A DNA stretch of 8,310 nt from Methylococcaceae bacterium. Its GTDB lineage: Bacteria; Pseudomonadota; Gammaproteobacteria; Methylococcales; Methylomonadaceae. The position numbers and the translations under genes were made by a program. Under the pieces are notes generated by a model. That model worked only from the letters and a program-made list of their open reading frames with translations, was not told the DNA's origin and did no database searches. Within the stretch, counting starts at the first letter, position 1. Each line of letters begins with the position of its first letter. Location: NCBI GenBank assembly GCA_009925045.1, contig RFQK01000056.1, forward strand, positions 1 through 8,310, in the 5' to 3' direction. Shown here piece after piece: positions 1 to 7,016 of the stretch.

Positions 1-1064
1 TCACCGTCTTGCACTTTATATTCTTTACCCTCTAAACGCCACTTACCGGCATCCTTAGCACCCTGCTCGCCACTGAAATTAACGTAATCTTCATATGCAA
101 TAACTTCAGCACGAATAAAACCTTTTTCAAAATCCGAGTGGATGACACCGGCAGCCTGAGGCGCAGTGGCATTGACCGGTATGGTCCAGGCACGCACTTC
201 TTTAACACCGGCAGTGAAGTAGGTTGAAAGACTTAATAATTCATAACCTGCTCGGACTACGCGATCTAAACCAGGCTCGTCTAAGCCCAGATCAGCCAGA
301 AACTCTTTTTTCTCTTCATCGTCCAACTGAGCAATTTCAGCTTCAATTGCGGCACATACCGGAACCACTTTCGAACCTTCTTTGGCTGCATATGCCTGTA
401 CCTGAGCTAACAGGGGATTATTTTCAAAGCCATCATCTTGCACATTTGCAACGTATAAGACCGGCTTGAGGGTAATCAGACACAGTTCTTTGATCAATTT
501 GACTTCATCTTCAGTCAACCCAAGAGCGCGGACAGCATCGCCTTTATTCAACTGTTCCAACACACGCTCTAAAACTTGTTTGCGAGCCAATTCGTCTTTG
601 TTGCCTGACTTAGAGGCTTTAGCCGTTTTTTGTAAAGCCCGTTCTACTGATCCCATATCAGCGAGTGCTAATTCGGTATTGATGACTTCAATATCATTAA
701 TCGGATCAACCTGACCGGCTACATGAATTACATTTTCGTTTTCAAAACAGCGGACCACGTGAACGATGGCATCAGTTTCACGAATATTCGCCAGAAACTG
801 ATTACCCAGACCTTCACCTTTGGAGGCACCCGCCACTAAACCGGCGATATCCACAAACTCAATTGTGGTGGGTAAAACACGCTCTGGCTTGACGATTTCA
901 GCAAGCTTATCCATGCGCGGATCAGGCACCGGCACAACACCAACGTTAGGGTCTATGGTGCAAAAAGGGTAATTTTCAGCCGCAATCGTAGCCTTGGTTA
1001 AGGCATTAAAAAGTGTAGATTTTCCGACGTTGGGCAAACCAACAATGCCGCAATAAAGAGCCAT
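1..1064 (-). CDS. ychF: Redox-responsive ATPase YchF (OLA1/Obg family), C-terminus cut by window edge
   Basis: YchF is a universal cytosolic P-loop protein of the Obg/TRAFAC class that prefers ATP to GTP and is linked to ribosomes and stress responses. I translated the strand by hand. It starts [20 protein letters not shown], with the Walker A loop GLPNVGKS at residues 9-16, Cys35 in [10 protein letters not shown], the G3 motif DIAG at 72-75 followed by [13 protein letters not shown], and [11 protein letters not shown] from about residue 207 in place of a GTPase NKxD motif, as is normal in YchF. The C-terminal TGS-like domain includes an FxAGxxExRAWTI-like stretch and [10 protein letters not shown]. 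The frame is open to base 1 and stops at ...YKVQDG plus a split codon. The family is about 363 residues, so only about ten codons are missing. The start at 1064 follows a GGGA sequence and matches the conserved N-terminus. Identification is secure. Confidence 0.97.
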   Translation of the reverse strand, partial: MALYCGIVGLPNVGKSTLFNALTKATIAAENYPFCTIDPNVGVVPVPDPRMDKLAEIVKPERVLPTTIEFVDIAGLVAGASKGEGLGNQFLANIRETDAIVHVVRCFENENVIHVAGQVDPINDIEVINTELALADMGSVERALQKTAKASKSGNKDELARKQVLERVLEQLNKGDAVRALGLTEDEVKLIKELCLITLKPVLYVANVQDDGFENNPLLAQVQAYAAKEGSKVVPVCAAIEAEIAQLDDEEKKEFLADLGLDEPGLDRVVRAGYELLSLSTYFTAGVKEVRAWTIPVNATAPQAAGVIHSDFEKGFIRAEVIAYEDYVNFSGEQGAKDAGKWRLEGKEYKVQDG

Positions 1065-1116
1065 AATGTCCCGAATGCTGTTGTAAAAAGTGAGCTGCCT
1101 AAGCAGAAAGTGGCGA

Positions 1117-1145
1117 ATTATACAGAGCGGTACCTAATTATCCAA
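1117..1145 (-). promoter_or_regulatory. Sigma70-type promoter for ychF
   Basis: On the minus strand a -35 hexamer TTGGAT (1145-1140) lies exactly 17 bases before a perfect -10 TATAAT (1122-1117), in the gap between the ygfX stop codon and the ychF start. Predicted transcription begins near 1110, giving a leader of about 46 bases. That leader contains a small 4-bp hairpin (CTGC-TTAG-GCAG). This implies that ychF can be transcribed independently of ygfX. The call rests on consensus match and spacing only. Confidence 0.7.
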
Positions 1146-1158
1146 TCACGCAGATTCT

Positions 1159-1593
1159 TTAACGGATACCATCAGCACTTATCCGCAAATAAACCCGCAG
1201 TCTTCGAAACGCTTCTTTATCCAAGGCATCACAAAAAATTGGCCTGACATAAAATTGCTGATTGCTGCGATAGTGCAACAAGACTAACCAGGCACACATC
1301 CAAGTACTGGGTAGAATCTCAATCGAAAGCAAGTGCTCTTGGCCGTTTTTTATTTGCCATCCTTTTCTAGCAGTCAAGCATATTTGCGTGCCTAACTGTT
1401 GATCTCTTCTGTTTCGCCAATGTGATAAAAATCCGCTCATGCTCACCATGAGCAAGAACCCAATTTTCAGCGCCTGTGGTAAATAACTAAAGGCTATCGA
1501 AATGAACGCGAGAGAATGGCAACTTGTCATCCAAATATTTGCCAGCCTAGATGGCTTGAGGTAAAAATTCAGCTCTATTGTATTGTTTGGCAT
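1159..1593 (-). CDS. ygfX: YgfX (CptA) family small membrane protein
   Basis: The product is 144 residues (E. coli YgfX is about 135). Its N-terminus is short and polar with a KPSR sequence at 13-16. Two adjacent hydrophobic segments follow (about 22-37 and 40-57), then a basic HWRNRRDQQ turn, a soluble domain rich in beta strands, and a C-terminal DALDKEAFRRLRVYLR stretch at 122-137 that parallels the E. coli DSMDEAEWRDLRRIL region. In enterobacteria YgfX sits in the inner membrane and is reported as the toxin partner of SdhE/YgfY (CptB) or as a membrane partner of flavinylation; which role applies here is unknown. The frame stays open to a GTG at 1659, but I prefer the ATG at 1593: it gives the family length, and the GTG would begin within 2 bases of the divergent ygfZ start. 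Placement opposite ygfZ supports the call, but no sdhE gene adjoins it. Sequence similarity is modest, as is normal for this family. Confidence 0.72.
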   Translation of the reverse strand: MPNNTIELNFYLKPSRLANIWMTSCHSLAFISIAFSYLPQALKIGFLLMVSMSGFLSHWRNRRDQQLGTQICLTARKGWQIKNGQEHLLSIEILPSTWMCAWLVLLHYRSNQQFYVRPIFCDALDKEAFRRLRVYLRISADGIR

Positions 1594-1601
1594 ATCCGTT
1601 C

Positions 1602-1631
1602 TTAGATGCTGAGAAGGCTTAGGTTTATAAT
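1602..1631 (+). promoter_or_regulatory. Putative promoter of ygfZ-ctaA
   Basis: A perfect -10 hexamer TATAAT lies at 1626-1631, 29 bases before the ygfZ TTG start. The best -35 at a permitted distance is only TTAGAT at 1602-1607 (18-base spacer), so activity would depend mainly on the -10 element. Transcription would start near 1638, leaving a leader of about 23 bases. The element lies in the short divergent gap between ygfX and ygfZ. I saw no equally good promoter for ygfX on the other strand. Confidence 0.5.
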
Positions 1632-1660
1632 GGCAACATATCCAATATGAGACAGACACA

Positions 1661-2539
1661 TTGAATTCAGCCGCAGATATTTATAATTTGGACTTTTTGT
1701 CGGTCATTGCCGTCACTGGCAGCGATAGCGCCGGTTTTTTGCAAGGCCAACTCAGTTGTAACATCAAAACTTTAAGCCCTGAGCAAGCCAGTATTGCCGC
1801 TTATTGCACAGCCAAAGGCCGTGTCATCAGCATCCTGATCGTCGTTCCCTACGCTGATGGTTTTTGGCTGATATTACCCACGAGTCTGGTTGAACAGGTG
1901 CAGAAACGTTTACAAATGTATGTACTCCGTTCAGCGGTTAAATTAAGTCGTTTGGGAAGCTCTGTACTAGGCTTAAGCTCTCAGTCTGCATCTCTACTTG
2001 ATCTGGCATTACCGTTGACCGATTTTGCATGTAGCATTCAGGATAGTCGCTGTTTGTTAAAAATCCCCTCAGTCAATCAATCGCGCTATTTATTTTTGAC
2101 ATCGGAATTTCCCGCGACTGACACGCAGCCTAAGGGTGAAAATGCCTGGTGGAGATTCGAAGATATCCGTGCAGGTCTGCCTTGGTTTGAAGCTGATCAG
2201 TCGGAAAACTACACCCCGCATATGCTCAGTCTGGATACTCTGGGAGGAATTAGTCTGGACAAAGGTTGTTATACCGGACAGGAAATTATTGCCAGAACCC
2301 ATTACTTAGGAAAAAACAAACGCCAACTTTATGCGGGGCAAATTGATGCGGACATCTACATCCCGTCTGGACAGTCTGTAGTTGATCCACAATCACTACA
2401 AACTGTGGGACATGTGCTGTTTGCCCAGTCTTATCAGCAAATCACCCGTATTTTAATGGTACTTAATCTGGAAAACGATCACTCCGGGACGTTTGCGATT
2501 CATGATTCAGACCTGACTACCATTGAGCTATTGCAGTAA
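1661..2539 (+). CDS. ygfZ: tRNA-modifying / Fe-S cluster maintenance protein YgfZ (folate-binding, GcvT-like)
   Basis: YgfZ is a cytosolic tetrahydrofolate-binding relative of GcvT. It supports the activity or repair of certain Fe-S enzymes, including the tRNA methylthiolase MiaB. The 292-residue product has the family signature KGCYTGQE at 201-208 with the key Cys203, preceded by YTPHMLSLDTLGGISLD and followed by ARTHYLGKNKR. The N-terminal part (VTGSDSAGFLQGQLS at 18-32, YCTAKGRV at 48-55) aligns with the E. coli ITGADSEKYMQGQ and HCDAKGK regions. The start is a TTG: an in-frame stop codon at 1628-1630 excludes anything further upstream, and later starts would remove conserved N-terminal sequence. 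The Shine-Dalgarno is weak (GAGACAG). It is somewhat shorter than E. coli YgfZ (about 326 residues), mostly at the N-terminus. ctaA follows after 9 bases, so the two are probably co-transcribed. Confidence 0.93.
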   Translation: MNSAADIYNLDFLSVIAVTGSDSAGFLQGQLSCNIKTLSPEQASIAAYCTAKGRVISILIVVPYADGFWLILPTSLVEQVQKRLQMYVLRSAVKLSRLGSSVLGLSSQSASLLDLALPLTDFACSIQDSRCLLKIPSVNQSRYLFLTSEFPATDTQPKGENAWWRFEDIRAGLPWFEADQSENYTPHMLSLDTLGGISLDKGCYTGQEIIARTHYLGKNKRQLYAGQIDADIYIPSGQSVVDPQSLQTVGHVLFAQSYQQITRILMVLNLENDHSGTFAIHDSDLTTIELLQ

Positions 2540-2543
2540 GGAG
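2538..2543 (+). promoter_or_regulatory. Strong ribosome binding site of ctaA overlapping the ygfZ stop
   Basis: AAGGAG begins inside the TAA stop codon of ygfZ and is followed by a 5-base spacer to the ctaA ATG at 2549. Ribosomes finishing ygfZ therefore end on the ctaA initiation site, which suggests translational coupling. It is the best Shine-Dalgarno in the window. Confidence 0.8.
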
Positions 2544-2548
2544 CATTC

Positions 2549-3523
2549 ATGATTGATATACAAACTGCCGCACGTTTTCGCCGTTTAGGCGTTTTAACTA
2601 TATTCGCGGTGTATTTTGTGATTTTCGTCGGCGGTGTTGTGCGTGCATCGGGCGCCGGCATGGGTTGTCCTGACTGGCCAACCTGTTTTGGGCAGTGGGT
2701 CCCTCCCACCAGTGAAGCCGAATTACCGGCAAATTATCATGAAATCTATGCCGCCCGAGGCTATGAAAATACAGCATTTAACCCGGTCAAAACTTGGACC
2801 GAATACACCAATCGACTGATTGGCGTCACTATTGGTTTTTGCATATTCTTAACCGCCTGGTCATCAAGACATTATCTGAAAGACGACAAAAGCATTTTCT
2901 ATTTAGCCTTGTCAGTCTTTTTACTGGTGGGGTTTCAGGGCTGGTTAGGTTCAGCGGTCGTTGCCAGCAATCTCAAACCCTTAATGATCACTCTGCATAT
3001 GTTATTGGCACTGTTTATTGTTGCCCTATTGATTTATGCGATTGCCCGCTCCCAGAAACCGCTGTTAACGGCCTTAAATACGAATTGGCTCAGCGAGCGT
3101 TTCGATACAGTACTGAAGATAGCGATGGGCATGACCCTGTTACAAATCACCATGGGCACTCAAGTACGTGAGGCTGTCGATTTTATTGCCCATGAGCATC
3201 AATACATTGAAAGACAATACTGGCGGGACAGTTTTCCTATCATTTTCTATGTCCATCGTTCCTTTTCGTCTTTGATTTTATTCACCAATCTTTGGTTGGG
3301 CTGGCAAATAGTCAGACAGAGTGATTTTACGCATTTGCTGTTTCGGATGGCTTGCTTGCTTGCGAGCTTGGTGGTGATAGCTATTTTAGCAGGCGTGAGT
3401 TTGGACAGACTGGGGTTTCCTGCTATTGCGCAACCGGTTCATCTTTTGATGGCTAATTTGATATTCGGTTGCCAGTTTTTTATCTTTATTTGTCGTAACT
3501 ATTCAAAAAATAAAGCGAATTAG
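2549..3523 (+). CDS. ctaA: Heme A synthase, CtaA/Cox15 family (Bacteroidetes-like variant)
   Basis: CtaA oxidises the C8 methyl of heme O to the formyl group of heme A, the cofactor of aa3-type cytochrome oxidases, in the cytoplasmic membrane. The 324-residue product has about eight hydrophobic segments. Diagnostic motifs are GGVVRASGAGMGCPDWPTC at 28-46 (Cys40 and Cys46 on the first external loop), WTEYTNRLIG at 83-92, FQGWLGSAVVASNL at 129-142, TLHMLLAL at 148-155, GTQVRE at 203-208, YVHRSFSSL at 234-242 and QPVHLLMANLIFG at 295-307. His150, His236 and His298 match three of the four conserved heme-ligand histidines. The fourth, in the ExxHR motif, is Asn89 here (E86-Y-T-N89-R90). The EYxNRL form, the FGQWVPPTS sequence and the long first loop recall Bacteroidetes CtaA proteins. 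The strong ribosome binding site fixes the start. No cytochrome oxidase genes adjoin it. Confidence 0.93.
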   Translation: MIDIQTAARFRRLGVLTIFAVYFVIFVGGVVRASGAGMGCPDWPTCFGQWVPPTSEAELPANYHEIYAARGYENTAFNPVKTWTEYTNRLIGVTIGFCIFLTAWSSRHYLKDDKSIFYLALSVFLLVGFQGWLGSAVVASNLKPLMITLHMLLALFIVALLIYAIARSQKPLLTALNTNWLSERFDTVLKIAMGMTLLQITMGTQVREAVDFIAHEHQYIERQYWRDSFPIIFYVHRSFSSLILFTNLWLGWQIVRQSDFTHLLFRMACLLASLVVIAILAGVSLDRLGFPAIAQPVHLLMANLIFGCQFFIFICRNYSKNKAN

Positions 3524-3545
3524 CTGTTTTCATTCTTTGATTTCA

Positions 3546-3587
3546 CGACGGATATTCCACTTTTAAGGTACAATGGGCTATCCGTCG
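3546..3587. repeat. Perfect 9-bp inverted repeat upstream of deaD
   Basis: CGACGGATA (3546-3554) and its exact reverse complement TATCCGTCG (3579-3587) flank a 24-base spacer. No T-run follows the right arm, so it does not look like a normal intrinsic terminator for ctaA. The spacer holds the -10-like TACAAT, so the arms could be an operator around a deaD promoter, or an RNA stem if transcription enters from ctaA. Confidence 0.6.
3569..3574 (+). promoter_or_regulatory. Possible -10 element of a deaD promoter
   Basis: TACAAT matches the -10 consensus at five of six positions and lies 57 bases before the deaD ATG. No convincing -35 hexamer sits 16-18 bases upstream (the region reads CGACGG), and there is no TGn extension, so an activator or another sigma factor would be needed. 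A small stem GCCG-TT-CGGC at 3593-3602 would lie in the resulting leader. Confidence 0.3.
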
Positions 3588-3630
3588 GCATCGCCGTTCG
3601 GCTTCTCAGAATTTTCTACAGGTATTTTTC

Positions 3631-5412
3631 ATGTCCGATAGTCGCGCAGAAGCGCCCTCTTTTCAAGATCTCCAATTATCCCCCGCCGTTCTTAAAGCTT
3701 TAGAAAGTGTAGGTTACGAAACACCCTCTCCGATTCAGGCCCAAATTATTCCGTTTGTTATTGCCGGGCGTGACGTTTTGGGGCAAGCCCAAACCGGAAC
3801 CGGTAAAACAGCGGCATTCGCCCTGCCGGTGTTATCACGCTTAGACATTAATCAAAAAGATCCGCAAGTCTTGGTACTTGCTCCAACACGCGAACTCGCT
3901 ATTCAAGTCGCTGAGGCTTTTCAGCGTTATGCCTCGCATATCAAGGGCTTTCATGTGTTACCGATCTATGGTGGCCAGGATTACACCAGTCAGTTGCGTC
4001 AGTTAAACCGTGGCGCCCATGTAATCGTTGGTACGCCGGGTCGTGTCATGGATCATATGCGTCGTGGCACGCTCAAATTGGATGGTCTCAAGACGCTGAT
4101 TTTGGACGAAGCCGATGAAATGTTGCGTATGGGCTTTATTGATGATGTCGAATGGATTCTGGAACAAACGCCAAAAAGCCGCCAGACAGCGCTGTTTTCA
4201 GCCACCATGCCTTCTGAAATCCGTCATATTGCTCAACGTTATCTCAATAATCCTGAACAGATCACCATTAAGGTTAAAACCGCAACCGCTGCGAACATCC
4301 GTCAACGATACTGGTATGTCAGCGGCTTGCACAAAATGGATGCTTTAACCCGTATCTTGGAAGCCGAGACCTTTGACGGCATGATCATCTTTGTTCGGAC
4401 CAAGACCGCAACCATTGAAGTTGCCGAAAAACTCGAGGCACGAGGATTTTCAGCGTCTGCGATTAACGGTGATATGTCACAAGCCCTGCGTGAACGTGCT
4501 ATCGACAACTTGAAAAGCGGCAAGTTAGATATCCTGATTGCCACCGACGTCGCCGCCCGCGGTCTGGATGTCGACAGAATTACCCATGTAGTGAATTACG
4601 ATATTCCTTACGACACCGAATCCTATGTTCATCGTATTGGTCGTACCGGTCGTGCGGGTCGTACCGGAGATGCCATTCTGTTTGTGTCTCCCCGTGAAAA
4701 GCGTCTGTTGGCTAATATTGAGCAAGCTACACGCCAAAAAGTAGAAGAAATGCAACTGCCTTCTACTGAATTTATTAACAATACTCGGATTAATAAATTC
4801 AAACAAAAAATCACCGATACCTTAGCGGCTGAAGAATTAAGTTTTTATCAGCAACTGATCAGTCAGTATCAAATCGAGCATGATGTGCCTGCTTTAGACA
4901 TTGCGGCGGCATTAGCGAAATTATTCCAGGGTGGCACCCCCTTGTTGCTTAAAGATTCTGGCAAAAAGGCACGTGCCGACAGAAACGATCGCAGTGATCG
5001 CAACGATCGTCAGGACCGAAACGAGCGTCCACGTGATAAAAGCCGCGCGGCAACACCTGCTTACATTGCTGATAAAGAAAGCCAAGAACGCGGTGGCTCA
5101 AAAATTGCCATGGAATTGTTCCGCATTGAAGTGGGTCGCAATGATGGTGTTAAACCTGGCAATATTGTAGGCGCCATCGCTAACGAATCCGGAATAGCCG
5201 GTGAACATATTTCACGGATCAAAATTGAAGAAACCTATAGCACGGTTGAACTCCCTGCCGGTATGCCGAAAGACTTGTTCCAAGCCCTGAAAAAAATCCG
5301 GGTTGCGGGCAAGCCTATTCAGATTTCACGCATTGATCCGGCACTGGTAAAAAAGGCCAAATCCAAAAAACGCATGAGTTCAACCTCAGTCAAGCGTAAA
5401 AAACCGGAATAG
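3631..5412 (+). CDS. deaD: DEAD-box ATP-dependent RNA helicase DeaD/CsdA
   Basis: DeaD unwinds structured RNA, chiefly in large ribosomal subunit assembly and mRNA turnover in the cold. All superfamily II motifs are present in the 593-residue product: FQDLQLS at 11-17, Q motif GYETPSPIQ at 28-36, motif I AQTGTGKT at 53-60, PTRELA at 85-90, TPGR at 135-138, DEAD at 159-162, SAT at 190-192, IIFVRTK at 252-258, ATDVAARGLD at 304-313 and HRIGRTGRAG at 334-343. An alpha-helical dimerisation-type region covers roughly 388-440. A hydrophilic Arg/Asp linker (447-475) and a DbpA-type RNA-binding domain (about 493-568, opening MELFRIEVGRNDGVKPGNI) follow, then a very basic tail. Length and domain order fit the DeaD family, not the shorter RhlE or SrmB. 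The ATG is preceded by a modest AGG site. It has its own upstream gap, so it may be separately transcribed and cold-regulated; that is inference. Confidence 0.96.
   Translation: MSDSRAEAPSFQDLQLSPAVLKALESVGYETPSPIQAQIIPFVIAGRDVLGQAQTGTGKTAAFALPVLSRLDINQKDPQVLVLAPTRELAIQVAEAFQRYASHIKGFHVLPIYGGQDYTSQLRQLNRGAHVIVGTPGRVMDHMRRGTLKLDGLKTLILDEADEMLRMGFIDDVEWILEQTPKSRQTALFSATMPSEIRHIAQRYLNNPEQITIKVKTATAANIRQRYWYVSGLHKMDALTRILEAETFDGMIIFVRTKTATIEVAEKLEARGFSASAINGDMSQALRERAIDNLKSGKLDILIATDVAARGLDVDRITHVVNYDIPYDTESYVHRIGRTGRAGRTGDAILFVSPREKRLLANIEQATRQKVEEMQLPSTEFINNTRINKFKQKITDTLAAEELSFYQQLISQYQIEHDVPALDIAAALAKLFQGGTPLLLKDSGKKARADRNDRSDRNDRQDRNERPRDKSRAATPAYIADKESQERGGSKIAMELFRIEVGRNDGVKPGNIVGAIANESGIAGEHISRIKIEETYSTVELPAGMPKDLFQALKKIRVAGKPIQISRIDPALVKKAKSKKRMSSTSVKRKKPE
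4984..5028 (+). repeat. Five-unit 9-base in-frame tandem repeat in the deaD linker
   Basis: Five consecutive 9-base units encode NDR, SDR, NDR, QDR and NER. The first three units are nearly identical in DNA and place GATC at 4987, 4996 and 5005 with exact 9-base spacing. The repeat encodes the flexible charged linker between the helicase core and the RNA-binding domain. Its copy number could vary by slippage without breaking the frame. Confidence 0.8.
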
Positions 5413-5461
5413 CCTGCAAACGCTGAGACTTTCATTAACCAATCGATTACCCAACAGACGT

Positions 5462-6469
5462 ATGACGACTCTACCCATTGGCCCGATCATGATTGATGTC
5501 GCTGGCCATGAGCTTGATGCCCTGGATCGTGAAAAAATCGCCCATCCAAATACCGGTGGTTTGATTATTTTCGCTCGCAATTATGACAATCCACAACAGG
5601 TTAAGGCTCTGGTTAACAGTATCCGCGCGGCGCGCGGCGGGGATATTTTGATTGCCGTCGACCAGGAAGGTGGTCGTGTGCAACGCTTTCAAAACGGTTT
5701 TACACGCCTGCCGGCAATGGCTGTTTTTGAACAACAGCCTGAACTGGTTGAAGATGCGGGTTGGTTAATGGCCGCTGAAGTTCTCAGCGTCGGTGTCGAT
5801 TTTAGTTTTGCTCCGGTGCTGGATGTTGATTGTGGTATCAGTCAGATCATTGGTAATCGCTCATTCTCTCAAGACCCGCAGCGAGCCGCCGAATTAAGTT
5901 CAAATTTTCGTAAAGGCATGAAATCCGCTGGTATGGCGGCTACGGGTAAACATTTTCCCGGACATGGCAGTGTGGCATTGGACTCACACCTGACTCTGCC
6001 CGAAGATGATCGTGATCTGGAAACCATACGCAGCCACGATCTTTTGCCATTCAAACGTCTGATTGAAGAGGGTCTGGAAGCCATCATGCCGGCTCATGTC
6101 GTTTATCCTCAGCTTGACCGCTTACCCGCGGGTTTTTCACGCTTTTGGATACAGACAATCCTCCGAGGCGAACTCAAATTCGACGGTGCTATATTTAGTG
6201 ATGACCTCAGCATGGAAGGCGCTGCGATTGCCGGCGATTTTCTGGAACGTGCTCGACTCGCTGATGAAGCTGGCTGTGATATGTTGCTGGTTTGTAATAA
6301 TCCTAAAGCCGCTGAACAGGTTTTAGACGGCATGCGATTTTCTCCCAGCAGTGACCGTCAACGCCGTCTCAGAGCTATGTTAGGACAGCCACAATTTGAT
6401 ACCCACACGCTGTTCAGCTCAGAACGCTGGCAAAACCTATCCAACAAAATCACCTCACTCTGCGCCTGA
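5462..6469 (+). CDS. nagZ: Beta-N-acetylhexosaminidase NagZ (glycoside hydrolase family 3)
   Basis: NagZ is a cytosolic enzyme of peptidoglycan recycling that removes N-acetylglucosamine from GlcNAc-1,6-anhydroMurNAc muropeptides. In some bacteria this product pool also controls AmpC beta-lactamase induction. The 335-residue product is of family length and shows GPIMIDVAGHELD at 7-19, AVDQEGGRVQRF at 65-76, the signature KHFPGHG at 163-169 with the loop Asp174 and His176 (catalytic Asp-His dyad), IMPAHVVYP at 208-216 and IFSDDLSMEGA at 244-254, where Asp247 is the likely nucleophile. CDMLLVCNN at 272-280 closes the barrel. There is no signal peptide. The start at 5462 keeps the N-terminal motif; the Shine-Dalgarno is poor (ACAGACG). 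It lies 49 bases after deaD with no terminator visible between them, and hpt starts one base after its stop codon. Confidence 0.96.
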   Translation: MTTLPIGPIMIDVAGHELDALDREKIAHPNTGGLIIFARNYDNPQQVKALVNSIRAARGGDILIAVDQEGGRVQRFQNGFTRLPAMAVFEQQPELVEDAGWLMAAEVLSVGVDFSFAPVLDVDCGISQIIGNRSFSQDPQRAAELSSNFRKGMKSAGMAATGKHFPGHGSVALDSHLTLPEDDRDLETIRSHDLLPFKRLIEEGLEAIMPAHVVYPQLDRLPAGFSRFWIQTILRGELKFDGAIFSDDLSMEGAAIAGDFLERARLADEAGCDMLLVCNNPKAAEQVLDGMRFSPSSDRQRRLRAMLGQPQFDTHTLFSSERWQNLSNKITSLCA

Positions 6470-6470
6470 G

Positions 6471-7016
6471 ATGTTAGAAGAAATTAACAAGGTTCAAGAA
6501 AAGGCTGTCTGTCTTGTCAATCGTGAGCAATTAGACGCTGCACTGGATGCAATGGCTGAGGCTATTACGACTCAACTTGCTGATAGCAATCCCCTGATTT
6601 TATGCGTGATTAATGGCGGCATTATTGCGACTGGCCATTTATTACCGCGCTTAAACTTTCCACTCACGCTAGACAGTGTTCGTGCCAGCCGCTATGGCCA
6701 TAATACCGCCGGCAGTGATTTGCACTGGCTATATCAACCCACCACTGAGATGCGGAATCGTACGGTACTCATCGTCGATGACATTCTCGATGAAGGCATC
6801 ACCTTAGCGGCGATTATTGCTTGGTGTCGTGATCAGGGTGCCGATCAGGTATACAGCGCAGTATTACTGGATAAGCAGATTGGACGGGAAAAGCCTGTGC
6901 AAGCCGATTTTGTGGGACTGGAAATCGACAACCACTATCTGTATGGCTTTGGACTCGATTATAAAACTTATTTACGCAATGCCAACGGCATCTATGCCTG
7001 CAAGGATGAATCATGA
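6471..7016 (+). CDS. hpt: Hypoxanthine-guanine phosphoribosyltransferase
   Basis: This cytosolic enzyme joins hypoxanthine or guanine to PRPP to make IMP or GMP. The 181-residue type I phosphoribosyltransferase has the pyrophosphate-loop region LCVINGG at 44-50, RASRY at 71-75, the PRPP loop VLIVDDILDEGITL at 99-112, the purine-contacting Lys135 in VLLDK, and YGFGLDYKTYLRNANGIYA at 158-176. The DILDEG form, in place of the commoner D-T-G, and the C-terminal motif match the Pseudomonas-type Hpt as I remember it, so the Glu is probably a subfamily trait and not a defect. The frame is open from 6396, but an ATG there would overlap the end of nagZ and add about 25 unconserved residues. The ATG at 6471, one base after the nagZ stop codon, gives the family N-terminus. 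It overlaps the next gene by ATGA. Confidence 0.92.
   Translation: MLEEINKVQEKAVCLVNREQLDAALDAMAEAITTQLADSNPLILCVINGGIIATGHLLPRLNFPLTLDSVRASRYGHNTAGSDLHWLYQPTTEMRNRTVLIVDDILDEGITLAAIIAWCRDQGADQVYSAVLLDKQIGREKPVQADFVGLEIDNHYLYGFGLDYKTYLRNANGIYACKDES

Noticed and set aside
224..714. Two plus-strand open frames of 81 and 82 codons
   Set aside because: Both lie antisense within ychF, which reads continuously on the minus strand with all family motifs; their translations resemble no protein family I know.
1594..1659. N-terminal extension of YgfX from GTG 1659
   Set aside because: It adds 22 residues not expected in the family and would remove all space between the divergent genes; ATG 1593 gives normal length.
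3524..3630. Intrinsic terminator after ctaA
   Set aside because: The inverted repeat has a 24-base loop and no T-run after its right arm, so it does not fit a Rho-independent terminator.
4302..4814. Minus-strand open frames inside deaD
   Set aside because: They overlap the conserved helicase motifs on the other strand and encode no recognisable protein.
6396..6470. Upstream ATG for hpt at 6396
   Set aside because: It would overlap nagZ by 74 bases and add unconserved residues; ATG 6471 is one base after the nagZ stop codon and gives the family N-terminus.
6767..6808. Glu in the DEG of the Hpt PRPP loop as a possible inactivating change
   Set aside because: The same DILDEG form occurs, as I recall, in active Pseudomonas-type hypoxanthine-guanine phosphoribosyltransferases, so it is a subfamily feature.
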